This document shows, piece after piece, positions 52,104 through 60,424 of a DNA stretch of 64,000 nucleotides (position 1 is the first letter of the stretch; each line of letters begins with the position of its first letter). The translations under genes and the position numbers were made by a program. The notes beneath the pieces are model-generated. The model did no database searches. It had not been told where the DNA came from and saw nothing but the letters and a program-made list of their open reading frames with translations. The DNA comes from Anaerolineae bacterium (lineage in GTDB: Bacteria > Chloroflexota > Anaerolineae > 4572-78 > J111): NCBI GenBank assembly GCA_023151115.1, contig JAKLJP010000006.1:62001-126000 (forward strand). The letters run 5' to 3'.

Positions 52104-53846
52104 TCAGGATTCCAGGATTCCAACTACAAAATGGGGGGACACCACCGCCCGAAAACCAACGAAATAGCCCCTGCTATCGGGATCGCCCTTGAAGCGGATG
52201 GCGCAGCGGGCGTAGTCTCCATCGAGACTGAAAGCACCGCCCCGCAGCACCCGGAGAACATTAGTTCTATCAAGATAAGCCTTCGTCCATTCATCCTGAA
52301 CCTGAAAAGGATAGGCTTTTTCCTGCCAGACGGTGCTGCACCATTCCCAGACATTGCCGGCCATATCCAGCAAGCCATAAGGGCTGGCCCCAGCGGGATA
52401 AGCATCTACCGGCGTTGTGCCACCCTGGCCGCCTTCGCTTGAATTGCAGCGTTGGGCATCCCACTGATTACCCCAGGGATAGATGCGGCCATCGGTGCCT
52501 CGCGCTCCCTTTTCCCACTCCGCCTCGGTGGGCAGGCGGTAGGGTTTACCGGTCGCTCCGGCCAGCCAGCGGCAGTAGGCTGCGGCATCATCCCAACTGA
52601 CCACAACCACCGGATGATTTTCCTTGCCCTGGGGTGGCGTTTGCCCGTTCCAGTTGTAGGGTTTGGCCCAATTTTCATTAACTTGGGGCGCGTGATGACC
52701 GGTAGCCTGCACAAAAGCAGCATACTGGACATTCGTTACCGGCGTTTTGGCCATGTAGTAATCGGGCAAATAGAGAGTATGTTGGGGCTGCTCTTCCTCC
52801 TGCGCCTGTTTATCCTTTTTGGGATCACTGCCCATCAGAAATTCCCCAGCGGAAATGAGGATCATTTCGGGTTCAAAGGGAAGGCGGTCGGGGGTCGGGG
52901 GCTGGGGGTCAGGGGTTGGGGATTGGATGATGGGGCTAACATAAGCATCGCCCGAAGTCTTCGCCTTTGGCCTGGCCGGGGTTTCCTCTACAGCAGGCTT
53001 AATTTCTTCCTTAGCCTTAGCCTTAGCCTCAGCCTTCAGCCTCAATCCCCGCACTAAACGCCCGTAACCCTTCTCATCAAACAAATTGACCCAATGCAGC
53101 CCTTGCAGGCGGTGGGGCACATCACATTCTTCCAGACGGAGCGGGATGAGAAAAATCGAGTTTTCCGGCTGCTGATCGGCCACATCGAGAGCGAATTTGA
53201 TCTCTTCCTGGACGTAGCCGGCGCGGGTCAAGGCAGCCTGGGAGAGGCAGACGATGACCACATCGCTGGCAGCGACGGCTTTGGGGATCTCTTTTTGCCA
53301 TTTCTGGCCGGGCAACAAATCCTCTTCGTCCAGCCAGGGTTCAAAGCCGTCGGCGCGGAGGCGGTGGTACAGGTCGCGCACGGCGGGCTTGTCGGCGGCA
53401 GTGTGGCAGAGGAAGACACGAAGAGGCGAAGAGGCGGTGAGGCGGTGAGGCGAGGAGGAAGACATGGGTGAGGACTCGGGGAGGGGAGGCGAAGCAGGCG
53501 AGGAGGCGGGAGGAGGAACAGGGGCAGGGGTACGTAGGGCGCTCAGGTAGGAGAGGGGCGGGTCGGCGTCGGAGGGGGGAGGGTTGTCTTTGAAGTAGGG
53601 TTGGTGGGCTTTGAATTGGGCGGGGTTGGCTGTTTCGGCCCAGGCCAGGAGGGGTTCGAGTTTTACCTTTTGGTGGGCGTATTCCAGCAGCAGGCGCACG
53701 AGTTCGGCTTTGCCGGTGTTTTGGGCCAGTTGGTCGTAAACCGGCCTGAAATCGGGGGTGTCGAAACAAAAGTCGCGCAGTTCGGCGTCGCTGAAGCCTT
53801 CCTTGAGCAGGGTGCGGATGTTGATCAGGTTGTATTGTTTGCCCAT
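52104..53846 (-). CDS. EAD-TIR-FGE (formylglycine-generating-enzyme-like) protein
   Basis: 580 residues. An effector-associated-type death-like domain (1-75; FSDAELRDFCFDTPDF and AELVRLLLEYAHQ) is followed by a TIR domain (142-265) with LRVFLCHTAADK and probable catalytic Glu in the YVQEEIKFAL segment. A C-terminal FGE-sulfatase/C-type-lectin-like domain spans 327-573: MILISAGEFLMGS, PTEAEWEKGARG, NVWEWC and RVLRGGAF. The linkers (110-140, 270-282, 308-322) are repeat-encoded. Such three-part proteins are seen in bacterial conflict systems, with NAD cleavage by TIR as the effector. Residues 535-566 lie where diversity-generating retroelements vary FGE-type proteins. Confidence 0.88.
   Translation of the reverse strand: MGKQYNLINIRTLLKEGFSDAELRDFCFDTPDFRPVYDQLAQNTGKAELVRLLLEYAHQKVKLEPLLAWAETANPAQFKAHQPYFKDNPPPSDADPPLSYLSALRTPAPVPPPASSPASPPLPESSPMSSSSPHRLTASSPLRVFLCHTAADKPAVRDLYHRLRADGFEPWLDEEDLLPGQKWQKEIPKAVAASDVVIVCLSQAALTRAGYVQEEIKFALDVADQQPENSIFLIPLRLEECDVPHRLQGLHWVNLFDEKGYGRLVRGLRLKAEAKAKAKEEIKPAVEETPARPKAKTSGDAYVSPIIQSPTPDPQPPTPDRLPFEPEMILISAGEFLMGSDPKKDKQAQEEEQPQHTLYLPDYYMAKTPVTNVQYAAFVQATGHHAPQVNENWAKPYNWNGQTPPQGKENHPVVVVSWDDAAAYCRWLAGATGKPYRLPTEAEWEKGARGTDGRIYPWGNQWDAQRCNSSEGGQGGTTPVDAYPAGASPYGLLDMAGNVWEWCSTVWQEKAYPFQVQDEWTKAYLDRTNVLRVLRGGAFSLDGDYARCAIRFKGDPDSRGYFVGFRAVVSPHFVVGILES
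52887..53460. repeat. three in-frame low-complexity arrays in the TIR-FGE gene
   Basis: 52887-52926 (GGGGGTC/GGGGTTG units, linker SPTPDPQPPTPD), 53009-53042 (CTTAGC units, linker KAEAKAKAKEE) and 53416-53460 (GAAGAGGC, GGTGAGGC units, Ser/Pro linker). Each falls between domains. Confidence 0.85.
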
Positions 53847-53867
53847 CAGTTTTTCTATTTATGAAGT

Positions 53868-53964
53868 ATCAGTAGATCCAATTTTCCGAGGAGTGAGGCA
53901 CGCCCACGTGCCGAACACTGCCGCACGTGGGCGTGCTGGCTCCTCAAATTTGGATCCACTGAGT
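53868..53964. repeat. MITE-like element, AGTAGATCCAATTTT ends
   Basis: Ends TATCAGTAGATCCAATTTT and AAATTTGGATCCACTGAGTA (inverted), then GAGGAGTGAGGC/GCTCCTC and the hairpin GCCCACGTGC/GCACGTGGGC. It sits upstream of the TIR-FGE gene and next to the PIN gene end. Confidence 0.85.
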
Positions 53965-53972
53965 ATCATGCT

Positions 53973-54398
53973 TTATGTATAGGCCAGTGGGTCTATTCGG
54001 GTCAAAGAAGTAAGTGCTTCAAAATCTTTATCAGCACTGATTACCTGAAAAATACTATTATTTTGCATTGTCGCTGTATGGATAGCATCCCGTGGCTTTA
54101 CTCCGGCAGCACGATAAGTCTCAAACAAATCAATAGCCAAACCAATATCACGCTCTGTGATCGGCAGAATAGTGAGAGGATATTTCATAATATCACGACA
54201 AAGTTGAATACCCTTGTCAGACAGTTTGATATGACTGTAACGATAAAGCAATTCCTGCAAAACCTCGGTATTAATTGCGGCTGGTAGAATGCCATTTTCC
54301 ACATCCGTTAAGATGCGTACACAAACATCTTTATAAGAATGGGGTCCACCAGCGGCATACATAAAGACATTGACATCAAGAAAAACAACCTCAGCCAT
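53973..54398 (-). CDS. PIN-domain toxin (VapC-like)
   Basis: 141 residues. PIN nuclease pattern: first acidic residue in VVFLDVNVFMYA, Glu in NTEVLQELLYRY, Asp in KPRDAIHTATM and the last Asp in ISADKDF. An RNase that cleaves tRNA or other RNA in known VapC. Its start touches the stop of the AbrB-type gene (one-base overlap), forming a toxin-antitoxin operon with antitoxin first. Confidence 0.9.
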   Translation of the reverse strand: MAEVVFLDVNVFMYAAGGPHSYKDVCVRILTDVENGILPAAINTEVLQELLYRYSHIKLSDKGIQLCRDIMKYPLTILPITERDIGLAIDLFETYRAAGVKPRDAIHTATMQNNSIFQVISADKDFEALTSLTRIDPLAYT

Positions 54399-54643
54399 TA
54401 TTCCGACCGCCCTGCTTCAATCTCCTGTTCCATCTGTTCCCAGTCAGCTACAGGCAAATTCATAGCCGCGATACGGTCAGTAAGGGGAGTAGCAGAAGTT
54501 TTTGGTTTTAGTACAATTCCCTCCTCAGTAAACTCGATGATAACTTCTGTTTCATGTGAAGTTGTCAATCCCAGGGCATCAAGAACTTGCTGAGGTAAAG
54601 TAATCCGCCCAGTTCGATCAATGGTAATAGTTTGTGTTAGCAT
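54398..54643 (-). CDS. AbrB/MazE-type antitoxin
   Basis: 81 residues. N-terminal SpoVT/AbrB swapped-hairpin DNA-binding domain: ITIDRTGRITLPQQVLDALGL. The C-terminal part (TDRIAAMNLPVADWEQMEQ) would bind and block the PIN toxin. Likely represses its own promoter. Confidence 0.9.
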   Translation of the reverse strand: MLTQTITIDRTGRITLPQQVLDALGLTTSHETEVIIEFTEEGIVLKPKTSATPLTDRIAAMNLPVADWEQMEQEIEAGRSE

Positions 54644-54674
54644 TTTCGCCCCACTTTTTGTGCTATCGCTTCAT

Positions 54675-54702
54675 TTGACAGCCTGATGTCTGCCACTATT
54701 AT
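54675..54702 (+). promoter_or_regulatory. putative promoter of HprK-like gene 2
   Basis: TTGACA at 54675-54680 and TATTAT at 54697-54702, spacer 16 bases, 40 bases before the ATG. Confidence 0.6.
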
Positions 54703-54741
54703 AACGCCAAACAAACCATTTCACAAGGGATTTTTTGACCG

Positions 54742-55758
54742 ATGAATCTGACCCAAGCAACCGACCCGCCGCTGGTGGTGGAGCTGCACGGCCTGAAGCT
54801 GGCCTTTCAAACGCCGGATGCGCCGCTGCGGGAACGCTTTGAGGAAGTTTACGGCCATTTGCCTCACGCCAATGGAGCGGGGAGCGATATTTTTATCGGC
54901 TGGCACCTGCACAAGCTGCCCAGCGCCCCGCCGCCTCCACCGGGCATGCCGGCGCTGAGCGAAGGGCCGCTGGTTGGCTACTACGGGCAGGGGTCGCTGG
55001 TGGCCATCCGCATGCCCAAGTACGGCCTGATTACGGTAGATTTGGACCAGCAGCGGCTGGTCGGCGCTGTTACCCGCAACACGCTGGAAGCTTACGGCGC
55101 GTTCGAGGATGTGCTGCTGATTTCGCTGGCCCCGCTCTACCGGCGGCGGGGCTGGTTTCCGCTGCACGCTTTTGCGGGGCTTTCGCCGGGCGGCAAGGTC
55201 GCTTTGATCACCGGGGCGATGGGCGCGGGCAAAACGACCACGGGCCTGGCCCTGTTGAGCGCCGGCTGGAAACTGCTCAGCAACGACTCGCCGCTGCTAA
55301 GTCTGCGCCCGGATGAACAGGTCGAGGTGTTGGCCTATCCGGGCCGTTTGAGCGCCTTTGACGACTCGCTGGCGCGGTTTGAGGGATTGCGGAGGTTTGT
55401 GGGGGAGGCTAAGGCTAAGGAAGAGGTATTAGACTTGTTAGCTCCAACCGGGCCGCAGAAGCGGGTGTTTCGGGCGGAGGAGGCGTTTGTCGAGCCGTGG
55501 GCGGCGAGGGGGCTGGCGGGAGGAATTTTCTTCCCGCAGGTTGTTCCGGGGTTGAGCCAGAGTGAATTGGTCGAAATCAGTCCCAAAGAGGCGCTGTTGC
55601 AGCTTGTGCCCCAGGCCATCGAAGGCTGGGATAAAGCGGCTATCGGGCAGACGCTGCACCTGCTGGGTAAGCTGGTTGAGCAAGTTCCGTGCTATGAGTT
55701 GAAGCTGTCATCGCAGGTGGAACAGTTGCCGGGACTCATTGCGGGAGGGATGGAGTAA
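54742..55758 (+). CDS. HprK-like kinase, copy 2
   Basis: 338 residues. A variable N-terminal half is followed by an HPr-kinase-like domain: PLHAFAG with His142, Walker A GAMGAGKTT (158-166), and LLSNDSPLL with Asn181-Asp182 where HprK has its acidic loop. As with copy 1 (40051), likely phosphorylates a Ser of a peptide or protein rather than HPr, since no PTS gene is near. The two copies bracket the AsnB/B2/PqqD genes. Confidence 0.8.
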   Translation: MNLTQATDPPLVVELHGLKLAFQTPDAPLRERFEEVYGHLPHANGAGSDIFIGWHLHKLPSAPPPPPGMPALSEGPLVGYYGQGSLVAIRMPKYGLITVDLDQQRLVGAVTRNTLEAYGAFEDVLLISLAPLYRRRGWFPLHAFAGLSPGGKVALITGAMGAGKTTTGLALLSAGWKLLSNDSPLLSLRPDEQVEVLAYPGRLSAFDDSLARFEGLRRFVGEAKAKEEVLDLLAPTGPQKRVFRAEEAFVEPWAARGLAGGIFFPQVVPGLSQSELVEISPKEALLQLVPQAIEGWDKAAIGQTLHLLGKLVEQVPCYELKLSSQVEQLPGLIAGGME

Positions 55759-55806
55759 GTACAGGATTGCGTAAATTCGTCCCGATTTGATGTAGCCGGT
55801 TCCTGG

Positions 55807-55900
55807 CATGTCATTTCGAGCGCCAGCGAGAAATCTTGGTCCTTGCCTGGAAGTTTAGACAGCGGGGAAGAAGATTCCTCCCTTCGGTCGGAATGACATG
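55807..55900. repeat. dispersed element, CATTTCGA-GAGAAATC type, copy 3
   Basis: CATGTCATTTCGAGCG and GAGAAATCTTGG at the left; AAGATTCCTCCCTTCGG and GAATGACATG at the right. Lies between the kinase and the ABC transporter. Confidence 0.82.
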
Positions 55901-55929
55901 ATTTCGTCACGAACTAATGCAAGGTTGTA

Positions 55930-56988
55930 CTAAGCGTCGGGCATGACCCAACAAGCGTGCGAAGGAAAGGAGACAATTTGCGACTGGCCGACTTTGGGCA
56001 GGGTGAGTTTGCGCTCATTCAAAGCATCCAGAGTCACGTTGGTCTCGCCCAGGTTGACCTCCATCCGCACAATGGAACCCAGAAAGGTGACTGCTTCCAC
56101 CCGGCCGGTCAGTTGATTCTCCCCTTCGGCCTGGCCCAGATGCAGCTCTTCGGGCCGCAGCATGACCCGCACCGGTGTACCGGCCGCCATCTCAACAGGC
56201 GTGGCTGTGGTCAGATTTTGGCCGTTGTGAGCTAACAGTCCTTTGGCCGGGTCCACGACGGTACATTGAATCTGGTTGAGCGTGCCCACAAACGAGGCCA
56301 CAAAGTGGGTTCTGGGGAAATTGTAAATCTCAAAGGGAGTGCCGACCTGCTCCATCTTGCCGGCGCTCATGACCACAATCCGGTCCGATAACGACAGGGC
56401 TTCTTCCTGGTCGTGGGTCACATAGATGGTGGTAATGCCCAACTCCTGCTGGATGCGCCGGATTTCGGAGCGTAGCTCGACTCGAATTTTGGCATCGAGG
56501 GCCGAGAGCGGCTCGTCCAGCAGCAATACTTGCGGCTGAATGGCCAGGGCGCGGGCCAGGGCCACCCGCTGCTGCTGCCCGCCGGAGAGCTGGTAGGGGT
56601 AGCGGTCGCCGTGTTTGGGTAAATGGATCAGGTCTAACATCTCCTGAACCCGCTGCTTGATTTCCGCAGCCGATTTTTTGGCAATTTTCAAGCCAAAACC
56701 AATATTGCCGGCGACAGTCATATTGGGAAACAGGGCGTAGGATTGAAAAACCATGCCCACATTGCGCTGGTTGGGCGGGGTGTAGGTTACATCCCGGTCA
56801 TTGATTTTTATGGCGCCGGAGGTCGGTTTTTCAAATCCGGCGACCATGCGCAGCGTGGTTGTTTTGCCACAGCCGCTCGGCCCCAGAAAGGAGACAAATT
56901 CACCTTTCTGGACTTGCAGGTTGAAATTATCCACTGCCGTAAAGTGGCCAAAACTTTTGTAGATGTTGGTCAGTTCGAGAAAAGCCAT
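55930..56988 (-). CDS. ABC transporter ATP-binding protein (PotA/FbpC type)
   Basis: 352 residues. Walker A GPSGCGKTT (36-44), signature LSGGQQQR, Walker B LLLDEPLSALD, switch His in YVTHDQEEAL. The C-terminal TOBE domain (about 245-345) suggests regulation by ligand. Energises uptake with the two permeases upstream. Subfamily covers polyamine, iron, thiamine, phosphonate and sugar-phosphate importers. Confidence 0.93.
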   Translation of the reverse strand: MAFLELTNIYKSFGHFTAVDNFNLQVQKGEFVSFLGPSGCGKTTTLRMVAGFEKPTSGAIKINDRDVTYTPPNQRNVGMVFQSYALFPNMTVAGNIGFGLKIAKKSAAEIKQRVQEMLDLIHLPKHGDRYPYQLSGGQQQRVALARALAIQPQVLLLDEPLSALDAKIRVELRSEIRRIQQELGITTIYVTHDQEEALSLSDRIVVMSAGKMEQVGTPFEIYNFPRTHFVASFVGTLNQIQCTVVDPAKGLLAHNGQNLTTATPVEMAAGTPVRVMLRPEELHLGQAEGENQLTGRVEAVTFLGSIVRMEVNLGETNVTLDALNERKLTLPKVGQSQIVSFPSHACWVMPDA

Positions 56989-56999
56989 AAGCCTATTTC

Positions 57000-57072
57000 C
57001 GATTTACGATTTTGGATTTACGATTTTAGATGCAAATCCAAATCGTAAATCGAAAATCCAAAATCTAAAATT
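57000..57072. repeat. palindromic array, GATTTACGATTTTG family, copy 4
   Basis: Left arm GATTTACGATTTT and GGATTTACGATTTT, short loop, right arm AAATCCAAATCGT and AAATCGAAAATCC. Lies between the permease and ATPase genes of one operon. Confidence 0.92.
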
Positions 57073-57074
57073 GA

Positions 57075-57872
57075 TTAGTGTGTGCCCGCCAGGTTGCTGC
57101 CTTGACCCCGCCCAACAAATTGAATCACGCCGATGAAAACCCAGGTTAGGGCAAAGCTGATAATGGCCAGAGCGGCCGGTTCGTAGGCTCTGGCCTGGCC
57201 CAGCAGCACCAGATAGGGAGCAAAGGCAGGCCGGGCCAAAAAAGCCGCCAACACATATTCACCAATGACAATGGCAAAGGTCAGAAAAGCGCCGCTCAGC
57301 AGGGCCACCCGCACATTAGGGAAGATGACGTAAAACAGGATTGTCGGCCAGCTCGCGCCCAAACTTTGGGCCGCCTCGGTGAGGGTGCGCACATCAATAG
57401 CCCGTAAGCCGGTATCTACGGCCCGGTACATGTAGGGAAAAGAGAGCACAGTATAACCGGCGATGAGCAAGATATTGGTCGTAAAGGTGCTGCCGGTCAG
57501 GGCTAAAGGAGGGCGGCTGAACACTCTGATTAAACCAAAGACCAATACAATCGTTGGAATAACAAAGGGCAGCAAAGTCATCAACTCGATAACAGGGCGC
57601 AGGCGGGGCAAGCGCAACTGGACCCAATAGGCGGTCGGCACGATAAGCAGCAGACTGACCACAATGGTTAGCAGCCCCATCAGCGCCGAAAAGCCAAAGG
57701 TCTCCCAGAACTTGGGGTCATTAAAGACAGTTTCATAAGCCAAAAAACTTAAAGTATCTTTTTTGGCTCGCAGCGAGAAAAGAAATGTGCCCAGCAATGG
57801 TAAAATAAAGTAAAGCCAGCCCAGGATAAACCAAAACCAGGCCCAAAAACTGCCTCTTTTCATCGCAGCCAC
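57075..57872 (-). CDS. ABC transporter permease, second subunit
   Basis: 265 residues, six membrane helices. The EAA loop reads EAAQSLGASWPTILFYVIFP. PotC/ThiP-like. Overlaps the first permease by 13 bases. Forms the transmembrane pore with the gene upstream. Confidence 0.9.
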   Translation of the reverse strand: MAAMKRGSFWAWFWFILGWLYFILPLLGTFLFSLRAKKDTLSFLAYETVFNDPKFWETFGFSALMGLLTIVVSLLLIVPTAYWVQLRLPRLRPVIELMTLLPFVIPTIVLVFGLIRVFSRPPLALTGSTFTTNILLIAGYTVLSFPYMYRAVDTGLRAIDVRTLTEAAQSLGASWPTILFYVIFPNVRVALLSGAFLTFAIVIGEYVLAAFLARPAFAPYLVLLGQARAYEPAALAIISFALTWVFIGVIQFVGRGQGSNLAGTH

Positions 57873-58762
57873 CTTTCCGTCCGGCGCTGTAAGATGGTAT
57901 AGCCGCTAATCGAGATGGCCATGACCACTACCATTCCCAGGGCCAGGGCATATCCTAACCCTGGATTATTCAATACATCCCCTCGAATCTGCGCCCCGAT
58001 GACAATAGTCGCCAGATTTAAAGAGGTGCTGGCCAGCGCCGCCGCCGTAGCATAAGCCCCAAAAGAGTTGCCAAACAATAAGATGATGGCGCCCAACAAC
58101 GGAGGTAGTAGAATAGGCAAGGCTACATAGCGCCAATATTGCCAGCGGCTGGCTCCCAAATTTTCAGAGGCTTCGCGCCACTCTCGCTTGAGGCCATCCA
58201 GCGCCGGCGAAATAATCAAAACCATCAACGGCAACTGAAAATACAAATAAGTCAGGCTCAACCCCCAGAAGCCATAGAGATTAAAGCCCAGATTATAAAG
58301 ATTCAAACCAAAAATATCTCTGAGCACTACGGTGATAAAGCCAACTCGTCCCAGAGTGGAAATAAAGGCAAAAGCCAGCGGCACACCCGCAAAATTAGAG
58401 GCCACGCCGCAAAAGGTCATCAAGGCCGTGCGGGCCTGGCGGGGCAGCCCGCCGTGAATAACCGCATAAGCCAATAAAAAGCCAAATACTCCCCCGGCGA
58501 TAGCCGTGACCAGGCTAATCTGAATACTAAGGGAGTAAGCATTCAAGATAAAAGGCTGGCTCAAGCCAATAATATTGTCGAGGGTAAAGTTGCCTTGCCG
58601 GTCCAGGAAGCTGCCGATAAAAAGATTCGCCGCCGGCCACAGCATGAAGAGGGTCGCAAAGAGGAAAAAAGGGACCACCCCCAGCCAGGCCCATGAAAAT
58701 CTACGGGGGGCCTCTTTTCTGGCAGATGCGCTCTGCGTTTCTGACATCACCGCCTGTGACAC
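57860..58762 (-). CDS. ABC transporter permease, first subunit
   Basis: 300 residues, six to seven membrane helices. The EAA loop reads EASENLGASRWQYWRYVALP. PotB/ThiP-N-like. Start GTG 58762 with GGAGGGG upstream; ATG 58747 is possible. Confidence 0.9.
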   Translation of the reverse strand: MSQAVMSETQSASARKEAPRRFSWAWLGVVPFFLFATLFMLWPAANLFIGSFLDRQGNFTLDNIIGLSQPFILNAYSLSIQISLVTAIAGGVFGFLLAYAVIHGGLPRQARTALMTFCGVASNFAGVPLAFAFISTLGRVGFITVVLRDIFGLNLYNLGFNLYGFWGLSLTYLYFQLPLMVLIISPALDGLKREWREASENLGASRWQYWRYVALPILLPPLLGAIILLFGNSFGAYATAAALASTSLNLATIVIGAQIRGDVLNNPGLGYALALGMVVVMAISISGYTILQRRTERWLR

Positions 58763-58792
58763 TTTGGTCGTCCCCTCCTAAATTTTGGCAAA

Positions 58793-58831
58793 AGACCTGG
58801 CAAGTTTTTGATTGACACACCTGCCAGGTCT
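58793..58831 (-). promoter_or_regulatory. intercistronic hairpin after the binding-protein gene
   Basis: AGACCTGGCA (58793-58802) and TGCCAGGTCT (58822-58831). Placed between binding protein and permease, where such hairpins keep the binding-protein mRNA more abundant. No T-run. Confidence 0.65.
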
Positions 58832-58852
58832 CTTGAAAAGGTTAGCTAAAGT

Positions 58853-60208
58853 TTACTTAACGTCTACGTTAACTACAGAATCCCAGTTTTCAGTAATCAC
58901 GGCCTTGGCCGCATCAAGCTGCTGGATGGTGGGGAAAACGGCTTTTTCGTACAGTTCAGCCGGGGGCAGTTTGGCCTCCAGTTCAGCCGGGATGACGCCG
59001 CGCTTAGCCATATCCAGGTAGCGGATGGGGTGACCGTAACCGCTCAGCCAGACCAACTGACCTTCGTCGGAGTAGAGATATTCCATCCACAGTTTGGCGG
59101 CGTTGGGGTGGGGGGCATAGGCGCTGATAGCCTGGACATAAACTCCACCAAAAACCGCCGACTGCGGAATGACAATTTCGATATTGGGGTTGCCGGCAAA
59201 GGTATCGCGATTAGCCAGAGCCAGGTAATCCCACTGAATGGTGATGGGAGTTTCACCGCTGGCGATGGTGCCGGTGTTGGCAATAACCGGCACAAAGTTT
59301 CCGGCGGCATTCAATTCGGCAAAGAACTCCAGGCCGGCCTGGGCCGCGGTATTCAAATCGCCGGTGCGAGACAGGCCCGCCGCGTAAACCGACTGAATGG
59401 CCTGATTGGAGGTGCGGGGGTCGCCGGCCAGAGCGACCTGGCCTTTATATTCGGGCTTGAGCAAATCGGCCCAATCCTGGGGCACATTCTGAACGACGTC
59501 TGTATTCACCTCTAAGGCCAACACGCCATAATAATCGCCGTACCAGTAACCATCGGGGTCTTTGAGGTCTTGGGGAATAGAGGCCCAGGTAGAAACTTTG
59601 TAGGGTTGGATCAGGCCTTCATCCTTGGCCTGAGGACCAAAGGCGAAACCTACGTCAATCACATCGGGGGCTTGGGGGCCTTTGTTATCTTTATTGGCGC
59701 GGATGGCTTCCAGTTCGTCGCCGGAGCCGGCGTTCGGGTCGAGTTCGTTGATTTCCAGGCCATACTTGGCCTTGAAATTTTCAATCATGATGCCGTAGTT
59801 GAGCCAGTCGTGGGGCAAGGCGATGGTGGTCAGCATGCCCTCTTCTTTGGCGGCGGCAATCAGGGCATCCATTTGCACGGCTGTTTCTTCGGCGGCGCTG
59901 GCTACATCAGCTTGAGCCGACTCGGCCGGGGGGATACACAGTTTCCAGCCGGGTTCGATGACGTCAGGATTGTCAATTTTGGCATAGCTGTCATCGGTAG
60001 CGGCCATAGCATTGGTAGCGTCGGCAATGGCCTGATAAGCCAGCACATCACCGTAGAATTTGTCGGCCAGCTTCGACAGCCAGTCATCGGCCTGCACCAC
60101 AGCATCCTGTTCACACACAACTTCTTGAGCAAAGGCGGCGGTGGGGACCAGGGTTAAAACTAAGGCCAACAAGACTACCAGACTGATAAGATTACCTAAT
60201 TTTTTCAT
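58853..60208 (-). CDS. ABC transporter substrate-binding protein with N-terminal LysM-like domain
   Basis: 451 residues from ATG 60208, preceded by GGAGGAGATTTCG. A signal peptide (1-26, ending AAFAQ) is followed by a LysM-like module (about 29-92: DDWLSKLADKFYGD, then VIEPGWKLCIPP). A type-2 periplasmic-binding fold (about 105-445) resembles Fe3+, polyamine and 2-aminoethylphosphonate binding proteins. LysM on a solute-binding protein could hold it in the wall. The Pho-box array upstream suggests a phosphorus compound. Confidence 0.88.
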   Translation of the reverse strand: MKKLGNLISLVVLLALVLTLVPTAAFAQEVVCEQDAVVQADDWLSKLADKFYGDVLAYQAIADATNAMAATDDSYAKIDNPDVIEPGWKLCIPPAESAQADVASAAEETAVQMDALIAAAKEEGMLTTIALPHDWLNYGIMIENFKAKYGLEINELDPNAGSGDELEAIRANKDNKGPQAPDVIDVGFAFGPQAKDEGLIQPYKVSTWASIPQDLKDPDGYWYGDYYGVLALEVNTDVVQNVPQDWADLLKPEYKGQVALAGDPRTSNQAIQSVYAAGLSRTGDLNTAAQAGLEFFAELNAAGNFVPVIANTGTIASGETPITIQWDYLALANRDTFAGNPNIEIVIPQSAVFGGVYVQAISAYAPHPNAAKLWMEYLYSDEGQLVWLSGYGHPIRYLDMAKRGVIPAELEAKLPPAELYEKAVFPTIQQLDAAKAVITENWDSVVNVDVK

Positions 60209-60282
60209 CGAAATCTCCTCCAAAATTTATGAACGGTTTAAGGTTTACTTACAGTGGACTAACTTTGAATAACGTAAGAGTT

Positions 60283-60349
60283 ACGCAGTTGGGCTGTAGT
60301 TTAGGGCCTTGCGCCCGCCCACGAGGGGCTAAACTACCTTGAACTGCGT
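60283..60349. repeat. palindromic element in the 5' leader of the ABC operon
   Basis: ACGCAGTT then GTAGTTTAGGGCC pair with GGGGCTAAACTAC and AACTGCGT. Within the leader between the Pho-type promoter and the start codon. Confidence 0.75.
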
Positions 60350-60424
60350 CATATAACGGTTGCGGCTAACGCGATGACCTCCTTTCTGCCAACGGTTATT
60401 CGGTGTTGCTTAACAACTCGGAAG

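Noticed and set aside
52104..53846. Complete diversity-generating retroelement
   Set aside because: Only a possible target region is visible. No reverse transcriptase and no template repeat resembling the C-terminal region were found on either strand.
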